This document shows, piece by piece, positions 44,201 through 54,775 of a stretch of DNA of 64,000 bases. Under the pieces are notes generated by a model. The model saw only the letters and a list, made by a program, of their open reading frames with translations, made no database searches and was not told the origin of the DNA. This stretch comes from Alviniconcha marisindica (Eukaryota; Mollusca; Gastropoda; Provannidae): positions 905,001-969,000 of the forward strand of contig JABMCL010000106.1 of NCBI GenBank assembly GCA_018857735.1, written 5' to 3'. The position numbers and the translations under genes were made by a program. Within the stretch, counting starts at the first letter, position 1. Every line of letters begins with the position of its first letter.

Positions 44201-47200
44201 TAACCGCGTCCTAAGCAACTGCGTTCAAAACCCAGATAGACCTGCTGATCTGTTGCGGCATACCTGGGAGACTTGGAGGTAGACGTGTGGGGAGTAAAAT
44301 GGGTGGACAATGTTCTGCTCCACTATGGCTTTCTGCTCCTCCGTCACATCCATGTCATCGCCGCTGTCGGTCTCAGACCCTCCGTCCTCTGCAGAGGGCT
44401 CGTACTCTTCCTCGCCTCCATCACCATCACCATCTTCTGCGTGTGCAGCCCCGGCCAGGTCCATGCCACTAGCACACACCACGAGCTCTGAGACGCCAGA
44501 GTTCCTGGAAGTGTCAAGGGTGCAGGCAGAGTATGCGGAAATGTCAAGGTCACGGGAAGAGCTCGGTACCAGAGTGTCAAGGTCACAAGGTGAGCAGCTG
44601 GAAATGTGATGCTCGTGATGAGAGTGGGCCACAGTGTCCGGGTCACTGGCAGAACTGGCTGAAGTGTCAAGGTCACAAGGGGAGTTTGCCGAAGTGTCAA
44701 GGTCACAGGGGGACTTTGCCCGCATGGTGCAGGGGCTTGGCGAGGATTTGGACGTGGCCTGCTGGGCGGCCCTCTCCTGCGATGCTGCAATCTGAAGGTA
44801 GAGCTGAATCCAAGAGTTCAACGTCATCGGGGAGAGATGCCAGTTCAGTGCCTGAAGGAAAACAACCAATACAATCAAAGAAAAAAGAGAGAAAAAAAGC
44901 ACCCACCCATCAACATATTTGAGCAATAAATACAGTCATACTTGCAGCTACCTTCCTTGCCTAGTTCTGTAAGTTTTCTGCACCTAACTCAGTCCGTACA
45001 GATTTTTTTTTAGGACAGACAGATACCAATTTTTTTAATGCCCAGCCAAACAAGATTTGTATGATGCTGAAGAATCTTTGAAGAGTGAATGACAGCGCTC
45101 CTCATCCTACATTTCAATAACCCCAAAAGAAAAACAAAACAAATGAAATCAGTGCAACTTTCATGGACCTATGATTGTATGAATGGCCCTTTGACGCAGT
45201 GTCTTATTCCCTTCATGCGCTGTAAACATAGATAACCCCTTATACTGCTTTAACCCCGTAGTATAACCTTCAACAGAAATACTGAAGTATTCTAGTACAT
45301 TTGTCACGTAAGTTCTCAATACAGCTTTAAATAATGACACTTGAAAGATCACACTCCACACTTGAATGATCTATATTTTACCCAGGATTAAAAAACAACC
45401 TCCATTCTGCCCAGAAATAGCTGTACTTCAGTACCTTCAACATAATCAGCTCAAACTCGTGGATGTCGGGCACCTCAAAAGCGCCGTCTGCCACGTACGC
45501 AAACTCTGTGGATTTGGGTGGGTAGATTTCCTGCAAAGACATGATGGCAAACCCACTACAGTGTGAACACAAGAACCTTTGGGGACTGGTGTACTCTTCT
45601 CGCTCACTCAGCAAGGGGGCATCCAAAAGTTCTAAAATGCATGCCATGCAAAGCCTGACTTCCTGACAAAAGAAAGCAAACACAAACATACAGTAGAATT
45701 CCGCAAGAGTGACCATCCCCATGAAAGACCACCCTCATCATGCTATTCCATTTTTCAGTAACATCTTTTAAGATCACCCTAAAAATCAACAGAAGTGGTC
45801 TTAAATTTTGATTTGTTTATGCTGCAGGAGAAGTGGTTTTAAATTTTGATTCTTTGATATTGTGGGAGAAGTGGCTTTCAATTTTGATTCTTTGATACTG
45901 CAGGAGAAGTGGCACTCCACCTGGCTTTTCAGTGGGACGGTCTACCAACTTAACTACTGCCACCCCTCACGACAGTGACCAAAAGATCAGCCACCACAAT
46001 ACCAACAATGACAAAAAAGGTCATAATAAACAACTACAGCAGCATATTTCTCTGGTACTGTCCAGCCCTTTGCACCATGCAGCTCTAACACCACACTATC
46101 ATTTTACCCACCTCAATCTTCGATGCCATGAACAATGCTGTCACCCCAACTAGCTGGAGCTTTGACGTCTTGATCTTCTCCGTGGCAAGCAAGAACCGGT
46201 CGATGAAATTTACCGCCAGATAGTAGGTCTCCTTGTGCAGCTTGTACACCTCACAAACCTGCAAACAGGTGTCACAAATAGTTTTTGGCCTGTTCAAAAC
46301 CTGCACACAGGTGTCACAAATGGTTTTTGACCTGTTCAAACCCAGCACACAAGTGTAACAAATGGTTTCTGCCCTGTTCAAAACCTGCACACATGTGTAA
46401 CAAATAGTTTCTGCCCTGTTCAAAACCTGTACACAAGTGTTACAAATGGCTTCTGCCCTGTTCAAAACTGCCACATAAGTGCCATGAAAGATTTTTTTTT
46501 CTTCTGTTCAACACCCCCATACAAGTGCCATTACTGGAGTTACAAATGGTTTCTGTCATACTCATATCCAAAACCTGCTCACAAGTGTCACTATCGGCTT
46601 CCCTTCCGTCCAAAGGCAATGTAAATATTAAGCCCGTGAGAGAGTGCCTCAGTTTCCAATTAGACACATATTGTCACACTGAGGATCTGAAAAAAATGAA
46701 GGTGAAAGGACTGGGAAGGTAGAAATTAGGAAGAAGTAACTGGCAGTGGGTGAAGCATACATGGCTACATTCTGACCTACCCCAGGCTTCAAACTTACAG
46801 GGGGAGCTTTTGTCAGCTCTGGGTTCTAAACAGAGAAGACCCCAATTTCTCTCAGGACTATCCATAAATCTGTTTTCCAAATTTGCAAGCATACAGTCAA
46901 AAACCATGAAACTCGACTTGTATTGTCAATTATGAACAGTGGTTTTTTTTGTGAAATTAAAAGAGACTTGTTGCAGGGTTTCTGTGTCATTTTTATATGT
47001 GGATTTTTGCTGGTTTGTCATGACATTACAAGTATCTAGAGCTCTGAAGTATTCACATACAGACCTGCCTACCCCAAATTTCCTATTTGTGTACTCCAGT
47101 GACCCAAACTGCGTACTTTGCACACACACAAAAATGGACAGAAGATATACAGTGTCTTTACTCCCCCCAGTCAAAGTGTCAGCAATAGTTTGCTTTAACA

Positions 47201-50200
47201 CCACATTATATTTCGTCATTATATTTCGGCCTGGGAAGTGGAAGACCTTGTCTCTGAAGTAGAAGGGAAAAAAAGAAGACCTACGCTCTTCATAAAGAAC
47301 AAAGAACTTACTGGGTGCATAATCTCACCCCGCTCTGGACCCAAATCCAATTTTCTGTGATGAGAAGAGACAAAACCTACCTCAGTCAGCCAGGTAAAGA
47401 GGACAGCCCGCATGTTGGTTTTGATGTCAGGATGTTGCAGAAACATGTTCATGGAGTGGGTGTACTTGGCCTCCTTCTGCTTCATGGCCTCCCACACCTC
47501 CTGCGAGTCTGCCCATTCCAGACAGGGCAGGGGGTTCAAAGAGGTTGCGCCGTACACTCCCCTCTGAAAATGATTCTGTGGAATGACAAACACCTTTTGT
47601 CACAAGCTGGGTTCAAAGAGGTTGCGCCGCACACTCCCCTCTGAAAATGATTTTGCGGAACGACAAACACCCATTGTCACAAGCTGGGTTGAAAAAGGCA
47701 TTGCTGTGCACCACTCAGAAAAGGCTTTTGTGGAACGACAAACACCACTCACCACAGATTGGGTTAAAGAATCCTCAAATCCCTCTTCTGCAGATTGTGT
47801 TGACAGTTATAAAATTCCCACAAATTTCTCGAAATTCCAAGGCAGAAAATACCACCTTCCCCAAAGCTGCCAAGCCTTCAAAAGGCACCTTCCTGTTTTA
47901 GTTTTTTTACGACATAAGGTATAACTTTTCAGCTATACTGTTAATTGTATCAGAATGTACTGACTTTATCCCAATAACCAGTGACTAAGTGATTCACATG
48001 ACGATTGCAACAGTGCATAGAACTGACAAAACAAGCCACAGGTCTGTAAAATTAATACTATTACTAACCCAGGCATGGGACAAGGTATGAGAGGAATAAA
48101 CGCTTACGCTGAATCGGAACAACTGTCGCTGTTGGAGAGGTGTGGTGAATACGCGCACAACCTCCTCGTCTTCCCAGCTGCCACCTGCGCTGGCTGGCTG
48201 AGGCAGGGGCAGCGACTCTGGGCAGGCCAGCGAGTCTGTCTCATCCGAAGGGACAATCATGGAGGTTGTGATGGCATGTGTTTGTGAAATTGGTAGTCGA
48301 TTATTCTGGAAACAAAAGAGAAAAGCATAAAATGATAGTCATCACTGACACTGTCCCAAGTCTTAGTGTATACAAAATTACAAAGGTGGATTTTTTTTTT
48401 TAAGTGCAAGAACTTGACAAAAAGGACTGCAAGCTATCAAAACTGGAGGATAGGTGGGAGTGGGGAGGAATGACCTCAACTCCTATTTATAAATGCTTTG
48501 GGGAACAAAGATAGCTCAGTGGCAGCTCACTGAAATTGTGACTGAATTTGAAAGGCCACAGGTTCAATTCCCAGCAGGAGAATTTTCTCCTCCAGGTCAA
48601 CTTTCTGTGCTGAATCTCTATCTGGGTGTCTGTTCCACCCCATGTGTTACCACAGTAGCATGCAAATTAAAAGATCTAAGTCATTATGCCCAAAGCAAGG
48701 TTACAGCTAAACACAAAAGCAATGCATCCTTTATAGCATGTATGTGGCTTTAAAATGAAGTGACACTGTAAACTGGTACATGGTGATATGGTGTACACAG
48801 AATGTGCACCGAGATGGCAGCATTCACAGCATCGACCATTAAGAACCAAAACAGCGCTGAAACTCAGTGTGAGTGCATCACTTAGGCGGATGTTCAAAAA
48901 ATGCTGTGCAACGCTAGTTACTGATTAGAGGTGGATAATGGTTAAAGCACAGTGGGTCTCCTCTGAAGCAAAGAACAGCACTGCATGGTTCCAACTGTGA
49001 ACCACTTGAACTCATCTTAAGATGAGGTGCTCAACAAGTGTTATATAAATAGCTTGAGTGGCTACCTTCAAAGACAAATCTGTGATAGTTTTTGCTAACT
49101 TATGGCTGGTCGTGTGAAGTGAATATGTTTGTAATGTTTTGGTAGGACTGGGCTCTACACGAGTACAGAATATCATATTTGGGTTAATATGTATCATGTG
49201 AGCGCCCAGGGCGTTGATGGGCACATGATAAATGTACATTATTATTATTATTGTCTTTGCTTTGAATGATGATGACAGCATGTTTGTAGCGTCTTTTTGT
49301 GTGTGTGAAAAAAAATCATAAGTGGGATTGGAAAGTACATTAAAATGTATGGCTGTTTGTAGTCTATGTGATGTTTCTGGTGTTAGTGAAGATGAATACT
49401 GCCTGATCCACTGAAATGTGTCCTCATTAAAAAAATATTTAAGCTAAATTCACAGGTCACAAGGACTGCCTATAGAATATCTTTGGAGATATTAAGAGTA
49501 AGAACACCAAACTTTTTAAATGGCACTCAATCTACTAAGATTTGGTTCAACAGCTCACAAATTGTCAAATCAGATACAACTGCATTTTTCACAGAAATAG
49601 CATTTCAAAGTTTTGTGTGGATCAGATTCAAATGATCAGCTGGGGAAGACCCCCATCTTTCCTCCCAATTTCTGAGTTTACCCCACTTTTCCATATCAAA
49701 CCATTTGAACAAGAGAGCCAGTACTTATACAAGATTTAAAAAAGCACAATCAATTTTCCTTAACACATCAAGTTACTCACAGACATGCACTTTGATGTGC
49801 TCTCAAGTCACTGTATAAAAAGTTTAAACTGGACCAAATAAGAACTTGCCAAGAAAATTCATGTGCAGTTTTATCTTTTTGACACAGTGACACTGAAATA
49901 AGGTCATAGTCATAAAATTGGTTGTCTGGTATGAAATGGTAGAACTCAATTTTAACTAATTTTATAATAATGAATAGCGCTGAAATAAAAAATATGCAAA
50001 AGTTGTGTCTCTCCCGAAAACTAGGCCGGGAGAGGAACAACAACAACAAAACAAAGCAAACAATTGTTTTGTGGAGACAGGAAATGTGTTCTCTTGCATA
50101 CAGTAAAAGCATTGTATAAAAAGTAAAAGCGGTTTTCTTTTTGGACCGTGGACAACTCAACAACAATACAAAGTTTGAATTTGACTGAGTAAGCAACAGA

Positions 50201-53200
50201 AGTCTCAACTGTTCAACACCACTGCTGCCTTGAAATGTAGTCACAGTTACTCAAACCGTAGCATGGTTAAAGCTCAAAATATTGTACAACCGCTGTGCAA
50301 ACTTGGGCATTTTATCACACAAAGGAAACCACAACATTTAAGTTTTTGCCACGCATGGCTGATCAGCTCAACACCCAGCGAATAGCCAGTCATTCTGCGG
50401 AAGGTACACAATCGTGCCCCCCTCCCTCCTCCTCCCTCGGGCCCTCAAAGCGACCCTCACAAGGCCTGCCGTGCTTACCGCCGTGCTGCGAACAGCTTGG
50501 CAGCCGGTGTAGTCAAGCCAGCAAACGCAAGGAAATCTGGTGAAGGGGCACTGGGGGGACTGACCGTTGCATAATCTAATTATACAGCTCGCCTGGTACA
50601 ACGTGGTGTTCCTGTCTTGTCTCTGTATCCACGAAAACCCGAACCCAATAAACTCTTAGTGGTAAGGATGGGAGTTTTTTTTTAATGGTTCATTGTAACC
50701 CGTTCAACTAACCCACGCTGTCTACGGATGAGAAAAATGCGCAGGCAAAATGTAAAGCAAAGAATGAAAAAACGGTCTTGGAATATTTTGACAACGACTG
50801 AAAACTGACGGCCAGAGTCCATGCACGTCAACTGTGTAGAATACATTATAAAAAAGAAACAAACAAAAAAGAAATAAAGGGCACCACACACAACTTGGTC
50901 TTGTTCAACAAAAATATGAGTTACTGTTCACAACAAACCATTTCAATCTGATGTTTGCTGATTACTAACAAAATTTTAATGAATTACCCCCCCCCCCCCC
51001 CCAATTACAAAGGCTGATTTCCCGGCAGTTCAAACATGCAAAGCCATCATATAATAGAACCCAGGCTTAAAACAACAACATTTGAAAGCTTTGCATTAGG
51101 GGTTTGTGTCTGTGGTGCTGAGATTTGGGGTGAGACAAAGTACTGGATTGTAATGACCTGTGAATCATGAATGTCATAAGTAAACACACATTAAAACTTC
51201 TCTAAAACATAAACTATACCAAAGTGAGACCGAGAGTACGTCCAAACACAAATATGACATGGGAAATCCCGCAAGCCAGAAATGCTGCATTCCTTGATCA
51301 TTTTATCAAGCCATAGGAAAATCAAGAACCCAAGAGCACAACCAGTCCACCAGCCACCATTCCTTGGCAAATTGTTGGGAGAAAGGAAAACGAATAGTAA
51401 CAAGTATTACCAGTGATTGCACTAGACATTTTTCAAACAGGAATGTCATCTACAAGGTAGCGAAAGTGAACCACAGAAACCAGTTAATCACTGTAAGTGT
51501 AACCAGCCAGATACACTGCCATCTATAGATACTAGTAGAGCTCTACTACTACTGTATTAGCAAACACCCTGTTCCCTTCCCTGTCTAGAAAACACACACA
51601 CACCCTATGCACTCACAATCTGTGTGCTACGTTTATGTTTTGAGAACTGGTCAAACAAAGCAACAGTATGACTGATTGCTGACTTTGTTTCTTGTATTTG
51701 CTGATCTTATTTTAACCAGTAAAATACTGGAAGTTACTGGTTAATGCAAAATATGGTATACAGAGCCAGTTCCTGGATTACAAACGTAAACTTATTCTTT
51801 AAAAGCAATAAAATGATCAAGAAATTTATACCCCCAATGTAAAACACATCACATTCATAGTCCTTAACCACCTGTACTTGATTCTTGAAGCCTATTTTAG
51901 TATTTATATTCAGCATCACTTAATGAAAAACTGATGTGTCTTTCTGAGCTCTCCATCTATTTCAATGTTTAACTGTTGCTTAAGTGTCATTTTGCTGCTT
52001 GATAAAGAGGTTACCATAAAAATTTGCATGTTGTGTTTTGTCCTAATAAATAATAACATCAATTTTCTATAGCGCTATTTCTGGCTGAGCGAGCTCAACA
52101 TGCTTGTTCACATACATGTACATAATATATACCATTTATATTTACACATTAAATAGTGCTCTTTGAACCTTTTATGTGTTTGGATCCTGTATATATTCCA
52201 TAGCCATAGGCTCACACCGTCAGAACCTACTTCAGTTTTCATGCCCACACCACAGCTAGGAACACGCACTTGCCTCACCTAATGTTTTCCCCAGATGGTA
52301 CGTGATTGTATTACACCAAGGCATTATTTCTCAGCGAATAGCAATGCTAGTAATAAATACCTCATCATTGTTAAAATTTAAATATACCCAACTAAATCTG
52401 GAACCAACTCCCTGTTTCTGTCTGCCATTCTACCTCTGTCAGCTCTTTTAAATCTTCCTTGAAAACATTTCTCTTTTCAAAAACCTTTTCTTCAGTCTCA
52501 TTCGAGTCATTGCCCTGATATGCGACTGGTGTGTGTGTGTATGTGTGCGAGTCTGTGTGTGCATTCATGTTGTATGCATTGAATTCTGACAATATGTATT
52601 TGTAAAGAATGTGTAAGCACTTAGAGCCTGTGCAGGTTAGGCACTCTAAGTATTCATTATTATTATTATTAAATACTACATTACCTGATTAGTTTACATC
52701 AAGGTCAAATGTGCTGAGTTTATTTCCCAGCTAAAGTATTATTTTCAGACCAAGACTCACAGTATTTATTTCCTTTTTTTATGGTATTAAATGTATTATT
52801 ACATGAAGTAATCAAGACCCAATGCATTTATTTGATTATTATATTACAGTTGTGACAAAGCCAAAGTTCTTGATTTCCCAGCGAGTACATCATCACCATA
52901 CCAAGCCTGAAAGTGTTTTTTTAAATGAGCTCACAAACACAAATCAATATATGCCACTGACAGTACACAGAAGGGGGAGAAAAAAGTATATATATATATA
53001 TATACACACACAAAGGAACAAAGCAAAAAAGCCAGCCACAGTAAATGTACATGCATCTAAATAATTATATGAATAAATCATTAAATGATTAAAATGTATG
53101 TGCATAACCTTTTCATAATTATAATATGAGAAGCAGCAACATTCTTCTTTGTTTATAAAAAAGATCAAAATCCAATTGATTAAATAGGTAAATAGCATTA

Positions 53201-54775
53201 AGCAAACATAATCATGCTTTATTTCCATGGTCATTACTTCAGAATGTTAAAATTTATGTACAAAAAGGATGAACAGGTGTAATGTTTGGCATCTGGCTTA
53301 TAAATAAAACACCTTTCAATTTTATATCAGGCATATTTTCACTTTATAAAATCCTGCAAACCATTAAACTGAAAAGATTGGAACTACACTTAACTTTCCC
53401 ATGCATTAGAATAGAAGGTTGGGTACTCTACCCCCCCCCCCCCCCCCATCTATTTAAGTGAATCAATCATTCATTGTCAGGATTGTGTTTTATCAAACAT
53501 AAACTGCTAGTGAGAAGAAACGGGTTTGACATTATATATTATATATCGACAAATATCTTTTCCGAGATGCGCGACTTTCTTTGGAGGAAAAAAGTGTAAA
53601 GAAGCTGTTAGAAAGCGTTACTTTTTAAGCAGTGAAGCACACGTGCAAAACCAGATGGGAAACACACAAACTTTGTAAATTATGGATCAACTCCATCCCC
53701 AGAACTTCCAAACAAAACCCGCATTCTCAATTTTTGGACCTTTTGTACCGTAACTGTTCGATCCCGAGCGGAAGGCATCTGTGCCGAAAATGTCCACGGC
53801 TTTTTCCCCCCTTCTTATCATCTGAACTTTTTGAGCGTTTGAAACTGATAATTTATCCATGAAGAACATTAATGTTTTAGTACAGTTAACTTTTCACCTG
53901 CGAATGTGTATGTCTTGCCTACTGGAACGGGTAGAGGGTCGTGGGAAACCGGGGCAATTTTGGGGGGGTCTTTGTTGTTGTGTTGCAGTTTTGGCGGAAA
54001 AAATCCGCTGATTGGTCAGAAGCTCGGCGTATACCATGCATATTCATTTCCAATATGGACGGTTGAAAGTGAAATGAATGAATGAACCGAGAAAAAAAAT
54101 CTGGAAAAATACATATCAAACCACACAGCATCAAAAATGCATGCATATACATTCAAATACACTACATGTATTCGTCTACACAGTCAAACCTGCACGGAAA
54201 CGCGCAATACAGTCCAAGCTCCAATAATTTTTTACGCGGGGGTTTGCACCTGTATCATGGCGCGAAGCTCGACTCGAACAACGAGTGGGTTGAAAACGAA
54301 GATAATTCAATAAAACTCCTACCTGAATTCTGAAATGTTGCCTCCCGTTCGCAACAAAGAAATTTCCCTGTTCGACCTGCACAATCAACAAAAATGCTGA
54401 AGAAGCATACTTTAGAGAGGGGTCACGAAATTCCAACCGAGGCAAGACATACCACAAAGAAACTCGACAAAACTGATCAGTCAACGTGATATCACAATCC
54501 AAGAAATGCTACATTGGAAACAAGTTGCACACTTACATCTGCCATTCTCCGTCGTTTGTGTAGAAAGTCATCTGAGTTTGTACTTTGCGGCTGTACTTTG
54601 GTTTTGGACAGGAGCCGAGCGCTGAAAAAGATGAAAGTCATTCGTACTTTTTGCGGTGCTCGGTGTCAACGCCTTCGGCTAAAAAGGAGCACGTTGTTGA
54701 ATTTGCTCATTATTTGTTTAATGTAATAAACGCAAGGATTATTTAAAGGTCTGCTTACCTCTTCCTTGGCATCAT
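41025..54775 (-). CDS. CCNE: Cyclin E (complete, eleven coding exons, 611 aa)
   Basis: Cyclin E activates CDK2 at the G1/S transition in the nucleus. Coding exons (minus strand): 54775-54759, 54621-54537, 54376-54323, 48305-48108, 47575-47381, 46258-46112, 45530-45435, 44851-44264, 43660-43549, 42969-42806, 41204-41025; they sum to 1836 bases with no stop. The N-terminus MMPRKSARLL resembles cyclin E2, with a basic KRRR cluster at 28-31. The cyclin box holds MRAVLFTWLTEVCEVYKLHK, EEIYPPK, and ALNWHLSPMTLNSW. Exon 8 has an acidic, repeat-bearing insert of about 150 residues, which explains the length above the usual 400-450. The C-terminus has the TPPxS degron. The start was taken at the first of two ATGs (54775) because the frame is continuous with exon 2; Met32 in exon 2 is a possible internal start. 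An E2F site lies upstream. Introns hold SINEs and splice-site repeats. Confidence 0.93.
41225..41970 (-). repeat. About 34-bp minisatellite beside the cyclin E exon 11 acceptor
   Basis: On the minus strand the unit reads 'gttgacatgttctgtcccag' then 'ttattgtgctgtgt', about 20 copies. Each ends its pyrimidine stretch with CAG. The true acceptor of exon 11 is preceded by a related 'gttgacgcgttgtgatg' and 'tctgtgcccag', so the array may descend from it. The match is looser than in CHMP1A or BtpA. Confidence 0.9.
42260..42715 (+). mobile_element. tRNA-derived SINE (family A), near-intact copy
   Basis: Head 'tagctcagtggttagagc' (box A) and 'gggttcaaatccc' (box B), then the family A body ('tccatccccgtgttaccgca', 'ggttacagctaaatac', 'gtatgtggctttgcat'). 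Ends near 'gtgctacataaaagtgatca'. Best-preserved head of the three copies. Cyclin E intron 10, antisense to the gene. Confidence 0.88.
42806..42969 (-). CDS. CCNE: Cyclin E exon 10
   Basis: GC completes Cys498 (T|GC); then LTWEELEPCIMWMK to VSKDMW at donor GTGAGT. Corresponds to the last helices of the second cyclin fold ('CVKWMVPF' region) and the following HKIQYH segment ('HNIQTH' in vertebrates). Confidence 0.93.
43334..43516. mobile_element. MITE with 17-bp inverted ends inserted in a (GA)n tract
   Basis: 'atcattggcgggagctg' and 'cagctcctgccagtgat' are imperfect inverted ends, and the interior ('ttttgttgcgacaaa' ... 'ttttgttgcaacaaaa') folds back too. GAGAGA tracts flank both sides. Cyclin E intron 9, about 30 bases from exon 9. 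Confidence 0.7.
43549..43660 (-). CDS. CCNE: Cyclin E exon 9
   Basis: Residues 461-497 plus one base: LIDLVVLDSHSLQFKYSVLA, then AAAVYHATDIEDICQIA, donor GTAAGC. Matches '[20 protein letters not shown]' of vertebrate cyclin E. Confidence 0.95.
44264..44851 (-). CDS. CCNE: Cyclin E exon 8 with large insert
   Basis: 196 codons, residues 265-460, acceptor 'ttttccttcag', donor GTATGC. It starts ALNWHLSPMTLNSWIQLYLQ and ends HPFYSPHVYLQVSQ, both normal cyclin E. Between about 290 and 440 lies a Ser/Thr/Asp-rich insert: imperfect 10-residue repeats around SPCDLDTSAN (about 45-115 of the exon), then acidic EDGDGDGGEEEYEPSAEDG. Splice signals within the insert that would remove it were not evident. 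Position fits a surface loop in the second cyclin fold. Confidence 0.92.
45435..45530 (-). CDS. CCNE: Cyclin E exon 7
   Basis: Thirty-two codons, residues 233-264: EIYPPKSTEFAYVADGAFEV then PDIHEFELIMLK, between 'gaaatctac' after 'tttgcag' and donor GTACTG. The adjacent GTACTGAAG mimics coding sequence, but exon 8 restores the conserved LKALNW. Confidence 0.93.
46112..46258 (-). CDS. CCNE: Cyclin E exon 6
   Basis: Forty-nine codons, residues 184-232: VCEVYKLHKETYYLAVNFID through LQLVGVTALFMASKIE, core of the cyclin box. Acceptor 'acctgtttgcag'; donor GTGGGT. The acceptor is the proximal unit of a 42-bp array. Confidence 0.96.
46247..46470 (-). repeat. 42-bp acceptor-bearing minisatellite, cyclin E intron 5
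   Basis: On the minus strand each unit reads about 'gacacctgtgtgcag' then 'gttttgaacaggcc'. The real junction is 'gacacctgtttgcag' then 'gtttgtgagg'. Five regular units plus decayed ones to about 46620. One unit has lost its AG ('tgtgctggg'); the others keep CAG. Confidence 0.88.
47381..47575 (-). CDS. CCNE: Cyclin E exon 5
   Basis: Sixty-five codons, residues 119-183: NHFQRGVYGATSLNPLPCLE, WADSQEVW, then QHPDIKTNMRAVLFTWLTE. Includes the MRAIL-type start of the cyclin box. Acceptor 'gtcattccacag', donor GTAGGT. Confidence 0.95.
47532..47760 (-). repeat. 77-bp triplication spanning the cyclin E exon 5 acceptor
   Basis: Copies start at 47532, 47609 and 47686. The first holds the start of exon 5 and its acceptor; the second repeats the exon start almost perfectly but has AA in place of the acceptor AG (47653-47654); the third is more diverged and also lacks AG. 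Confidence 0.93.
48108..48305 (-). CDS. CCNE: Cyclin E exon 4
   Basis: Sixty-six codons, residues 53-118, N-terminal region before the cyclin box: NNRLPISQTHAITTSMIVPS, then an acidic stretch SWEDEEVVRVFTTPLQQRQ. Acceptor 'cttttgtttccag', donor GTAAGC. Poorly conserved segment, but frame and phase fit neighbours. Confidence 0.85.
48495..48880 (+). mobile_element. tRNA-derived SINE (family A), diverged copy
   Basis: 'agatagctcagtgg' and 'caggttcaattccc' remain of the head; the body matches 42260-42715 ('ccatgtgttaccacagtagc', 'ggttacagctaaacac', 'gagatggcagca'). Cyclin E intron 3, antisense. Confidence 0.8.
49010..49260 (+). mobile_element. Retroelement 3' tail ending in (ATT)n
   Basis: 'gtgagcgcccagggcgttga', then 'ataaatgtac' and ATTATTATT, a common end of tRNA-SINE and LINE copies. 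No head seen. Confidence 0.45.
50360..50620. other. GC-rich island inside cyclin E intron 3
   Basis: The segment is clearly richer in G and C than its AT-rich surroundings, with a minus-strand donor-like 'cacggcggtaagcacgg' near 50480. An alternative cyclin E first exon or promoter is possible, but I found no ATG frame that would join exon 4. Low confidence. Confidence 0.25.
50621..51639. other. Unassigned intronic sequence
   Basis: AT-rich, with a C-run near 50987-51002. No exon or clear element seen. Confidence 0.4.
51640..51755. mobile_element. Short dispersed element, copy 2
   Basis: Matches 30448-30560, with inverted ends near 'aactggtcaaac' and 'ttactggttaatg'. Confidence 0.5.
52010..52190 (+). 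mobile_element. Interrupted copy of the 15.3-kb-type MITE family
   Basis: 'atttgcatgttgtgttttgt' and 'cctaataaataa', then about 100 unrelated bases, then 'gaaccttttatgtgtttgga'. Another insertion seems to split the element. Confidence 0.55.
52385..52680 (+). mobile_element. LINE 3' end fragment
   Basis: A broken + frame gives WNQLPVSVCHSTSVSSFKSS then LKTFLFSKTF, the C-terminal end of a LINE reverse transcriptase. The tail 'gtgcaggttaggcactctaa' and ATT repeats follow. 5'-truncated, cyclin E intron 3. Confidence 0.65.
52681..54322. other. Unassigned 5' part of cyclin E intron 3
   Basis: AT-rich with a TA run (52987-53004), a C-run (about 53432-53448) and an A/T-rich block. 'gattggtcag' near 54012 is a CCAAT-type motif. 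No exon recognised. Confidence 0.4.
54323..54376 (-). CDS. CCNE: Cyclin E exon 3
   Basis: Eighteen codons, residues 35-52 (VEQGNFFVANGRQHFRIQ), acceptor 'attgtgcag', donor GTAGGA; phase 0. Not conserved in sequence, but it has clean splice sites and links the frames of exons 2 and 4. Confidence 0.75.
54537..54621 (-). CDS. CCNE: Cyclin E exon 2
   Basis: 85 bases, residues 6-34, acceptor 'catctttttcag', donor GTAAGT. Encodes ARLLSKTKVQPQSTNSDDFL then HKRRRMAD, with a basic cluster that may be a nuclear signal. Contains a possible internal Met32. Confidence 0.82.
54759..54775 (-). CDS. CCNE: Cyclin E exon 1 coding part
   Basis: ATGATGCCAAGGAAGAG then donor GTAAGC. Joined to exon 2 it gives MMPRKSARLL, similar to the start of cyclin E2 ('MSRRSSRLQ'). 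Two adjacent ATGs make the exact start uncertain by one residue. Confidence 0.78.

Noticed and set aside
44287..44922. Frames of 61-148 codons overlapping cyclin E exon 8
   Set aside because: Shadows of the coding exon in other frames; exon 8 has cyclin homology at both ends and correct splice phase.
50368..50601. Alternative first coding exon of cyclin E
   Set aside because: A donor-like site exists, but ATG-initiated frames stop before it or do not join exon 4 in frame; kept only as a low-confidence GC-rich island.
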